The position numbers were made by a program, and so were the translations under genes. From an uncultured Clostridium sp. (lineage in GTDB: Bacteria > Bacillota_A > Clostridia > TANB77 > CAG-508), in assembly GCA_938045355.1 (NCBI GenBank), contig CALIMU010000131.1, forward strand, positions 1 to 8,219: a stretch of DNA of 8,219 nt, written 5' to 3'. The notes below the pieces were generated by a model. The model was not told the DNA's origin, searched no databases, and saw only the letters and a list, made by a program, of their open reading frames with translations. How positions within the stretch are numbered: position 1 is the first letter of the stretch; each line of letters begins with the position of its first letter. Positions 6,358 to 8,219 of the stretch are shown here, one piece after another.

Positions 6358-7954
6358 TTATCTTTCTAATGTTATTTTTTTAACCTTATATTCAACTATA
6401 CCTACTGGTGCTTCTACTTGTATTACTTCTCCCACCTTTGCTCCGAAGTAGTGATTTTGCTATTGGTGATTCATTTGATATTTTACCTTGTAATACATTT
6501 GCTTCTGCAGTACCTACAATTGTATATTTTTGTTCTTTATTATTTGCTATATTTGTTATATATACTGTGTTTCCTACTTGTACAGTTGTTGTATCAATAT
6601 CTTTTTCATCTATTATTTTAGCTTTTTTAAGCATTTGTTCTATTTCTACAATTCTATTTTCATTTGCTGCTTGTGCTGATCTTGCTTCATCATATTCTGA
6701 ATTTTCTGATAAATCCCCATATGATTTTGCTATTTTTATTCTTTCTTCTATATTATCTCTTTCTTCTGTTTTTAATTTTTTTAATTCTTCTTCTAATCTT
6801 TCATATCCTTCTTTTGTTAAATATACTTCTTTTTCTTCCATATTTCCTTTATTATTTATTTCTAAATTCCTTTCTACTTTCTTTTCTAATTCTTCTTCCT
6901 CATCATCTTCTTCTACACTATACCAACTCTTTTTATGTACAAATCTTGGTTTCTTTTCTTTAGATTTTTCTTTTTCTTCTTTATCATGACTTGTATCTCT
7001 ATAATTGTTTTCTAGTTTTAATTTTTCTATTTCTTCTACTATCCCTTTATTACTACTTATATTACTGTTATCAGTAACAGCAGAACTATAAAAATTATTA
7101 GTATTACTAACATTGTTTATATTATTTTTTAATATATCTGATGAGTCTATAGTTTTATTATCTTTTTTTTCTATATTTTCTATACCTATTTTTAAATCTT
7201 TTATTTCATTTTCTCTATTATAACTTTTATATGAATTTTTATATAAGTATTCTCTATACATTTCTGAATTCACATCATCATTTTGTTCTTTTTTTTGTGT
7301 TGTTGTGTTTTTTACATAACTATTTACATCATAATTATGTGTTTCTTCTTGTGGTTCTCTATATTCTTCTTTTTTTTCACTATGTTTTATATATCCACCA
7401 CATATTGTTACACCTTGTGGTAAAACACTTTCTGTTTCATCTTTTTCTTCTTTTTTTCTTGAATTTTTTTCTATAGTTGTTATACTTATATTTCCACCAT
7501 CTGATGCTAATTTAACATTATTTTCTAAACTTTTACCATATTCATTCCAACCATTTGTTCTCTTCTTATTTTCATAAATATCTTCTAAAATACCAATTGA
7601 ACTATTTAAATCATTTGATACCATATTATTATCTTCAGTTTTATTATTGTTAAATTCTCTCATATAACTTTTAGTATATATATCTGAAAGTCCTTCTTCT
7701 TGATTCTTATTTCTTTCTATTTGATTTAATAAGTTTTCTGGATCTTTAAATATATTATGTTTTTTTTGCAAATAATCAATACCATTTTTTGAATCAATTG
7801 TCTCTGTTTTATCTATTCCTAAATTTTTTCTTTGTTTAGTAAATTCCATAAAACTACTACCACTATGTACATAACTATTTAAATTATCTTTTCCATATTT
7901 TTCTTGTTCTTGCTTTTCTTTGTTTATTCTTGAGCTACTAATTATATCTTCCAT
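6358..7954 (-). CDS. greA: Transcription elongation factor GreA with long N-terminal low-complexity extension and +1 recoding at CGG
   Basis: GreA enters the RNA polymerase secondary channel and promotes cleavage of backtracked transcripts. ATG 7954 follows AAAGGGG. Residues 1-371 are rich in Asn, Lys, Glu and Ser, without a recognised domain, and look disordered; KPRFVHKKSW and an acidic EEDDEEEE stretch come near their end. Residues 372-531 form a full GreA: KEVYLTKEGYERLEEELKKL, the coiled coil with GDLSENSEYDEAR at the tip (Asp414 and Glu417, equivalent to E. coli Asp41 and Glu44), NVLQGKISNESPIAKSLL and the C-terminal domain. An unshifted reading ends at 6392 with a nonsense tail. Skipping the C at 6445 gives LLGAKVGEVIQV...GIVEYKVKKI, normal GreA. 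ATG 6841 would start a standard 160-residue GreA, but its GGA lies only three bases away, so the fusion looks real. Confidence 0.9.
6443..6445 (-). other. greA: +1 recoding site, CGG-A in greA
   Basis: The context is TCA CTA CTT CGG AGC AAA. Skipping the C gives CTT GGA GCA AAG GTG GGA, the conserved LLGxxVG segment of GreA. It follows 503 whole codons; the glycine is residue 504. Confidence 0.88.
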
Positions 7955-7998
7955 ATATACCCCTTTAAGACTTTAAGCATCATAATTATAATATACAA

Positions 7999-8027
7999 TT
8001 TATAGCATATTTTAACTTTGACTTCAA
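7999..8027 (-). promoter_or_regulatory. greA: greA promoter
   Basis: TTGAAG at 8022-8027 and TATAAA at 7999-8004 are 17 bases apart, with an extended TGC before the -10. An 11-base palindrome GACTTCAAGTC (8020-8030) overlaps the -35 and could be an operator. Both lie just after the stop of the upstream gene. Confidence 0.6.
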
Positions 8028-8048
8028 GTCTTTTTAATTTTATACTTT

Positions 8049-8219
8049 TTAAAATAATCTTTTTATTTTTTCTTCTGTATCTTCTGTCAATCTTTCAAAT
8101 ATAGGTTTTGAATCATTATTAGGCATTATTGTTATATCAATAAATATTTTTTTATTATTCAAACCTTCTAATATTTTAGCATAATCTTCTTTTAAAGATA
8201 TCTCTAAATTTAAGTTTTC
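8049..8219 (-). CDS. C-terminal end of an unrecognised protein (5' part outside window)
   Basis: The last 56 codons of an open frame run from the window edge to TAA at 8049-8051. The visible protein is charged and alternates short beta-like and helical stretches: KEDYAKILEGLNNKKIFIDI, then MPNNDSKPIFERL, ending EEKIKRLF. It has no signal, membrane segment or family motif that I recognise. The greA promoter begins 21 bases after its stop, so greA is probably transcribed separately. It has no in-frame CGG in the visible part. Confidence 0.7.
   Translation of the reverse strand, partial: ENLNLEISLKEDYAKILEGLNNKKIFIDITIMPNNDSKPIFERLTEDTEEKIKRLF

Noticed and set aside
4219..6445. Calling tcdA, trhP and greA ordinary frameshifted pseudogenes
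   Set aside because: Every break is the same event (one C before GGR, in CGG phase), there are no other lesions, and motifs are intact on both sides. Random decay would give varied indels and stops.
15..7476. Plus-strand open frames across the window
   Set aside because: They are Leu/Phe/Tyr/Ile-rich shadows of AT-rich minus-strand genes, with no ribosome binding sites or known motifs.

Overview
The window is very AT-rich, and every supported gene lies on the minus strand with clear AGGAGG-type ribosome binding sites, sigma-A-like promoters and intrinsic terminators. This suggests a low-GC Firmicute (Bacillota; Clostridia- or Bacilli-like, possibly uncultured). No replicon, phage or IS marker is visible. 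Genes are described in transcription order, from high to low coordinates.

Right part (8219 to 4219): the end of an unrecognised gene, then greA with an unusual 371-residue low-complexity N-terminal extension, a peptidase U32 family tRNA hydroxylation protein (trhP-like), and tcdA (ct6A37 tRNA modification). The last two are adjacent (TAA directly followed by ATG). A terminator hairpin follows tcdA at 4094-4125. Middle part (4075 to 1327): a promoter, a secreted metzincin protease and a membrane-anchored protein B form one operon. A second copy of the same promoter region drives A, a close paralog of B. Left part: rpsO with its own promoter, leader and terminator, then a third, divergent paralog of A/B that runs off the window.

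The main observation is a recoding pattern. The minus-strand genes contain exactly six in-frame CGG codons. At each one, the homologous or conserved reading resumes in the +1 frame by skipping the C, so that CGG-A or CGG-G is continued as a glycine codon (GGA or GGG). The sites are in greA (1), trhP (2), tcdA (1) and paralogs A and B (1 each). I found no frameshift elsewhere, and no CGG that must be read as arginine. CGGA tetramers in other frames (GAC GGA, CCG GAA) are not associated with indels, which argues against a motif-driven sequencing error. The simplest hypothesis is that CGG is not decoded as a normal sense codon in this organism. It would act as a +1 frameshift signal, or CGGR would be a four-base glycine codon. 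Conventional annotation would break these genes into fragments or call them pseudogenes.
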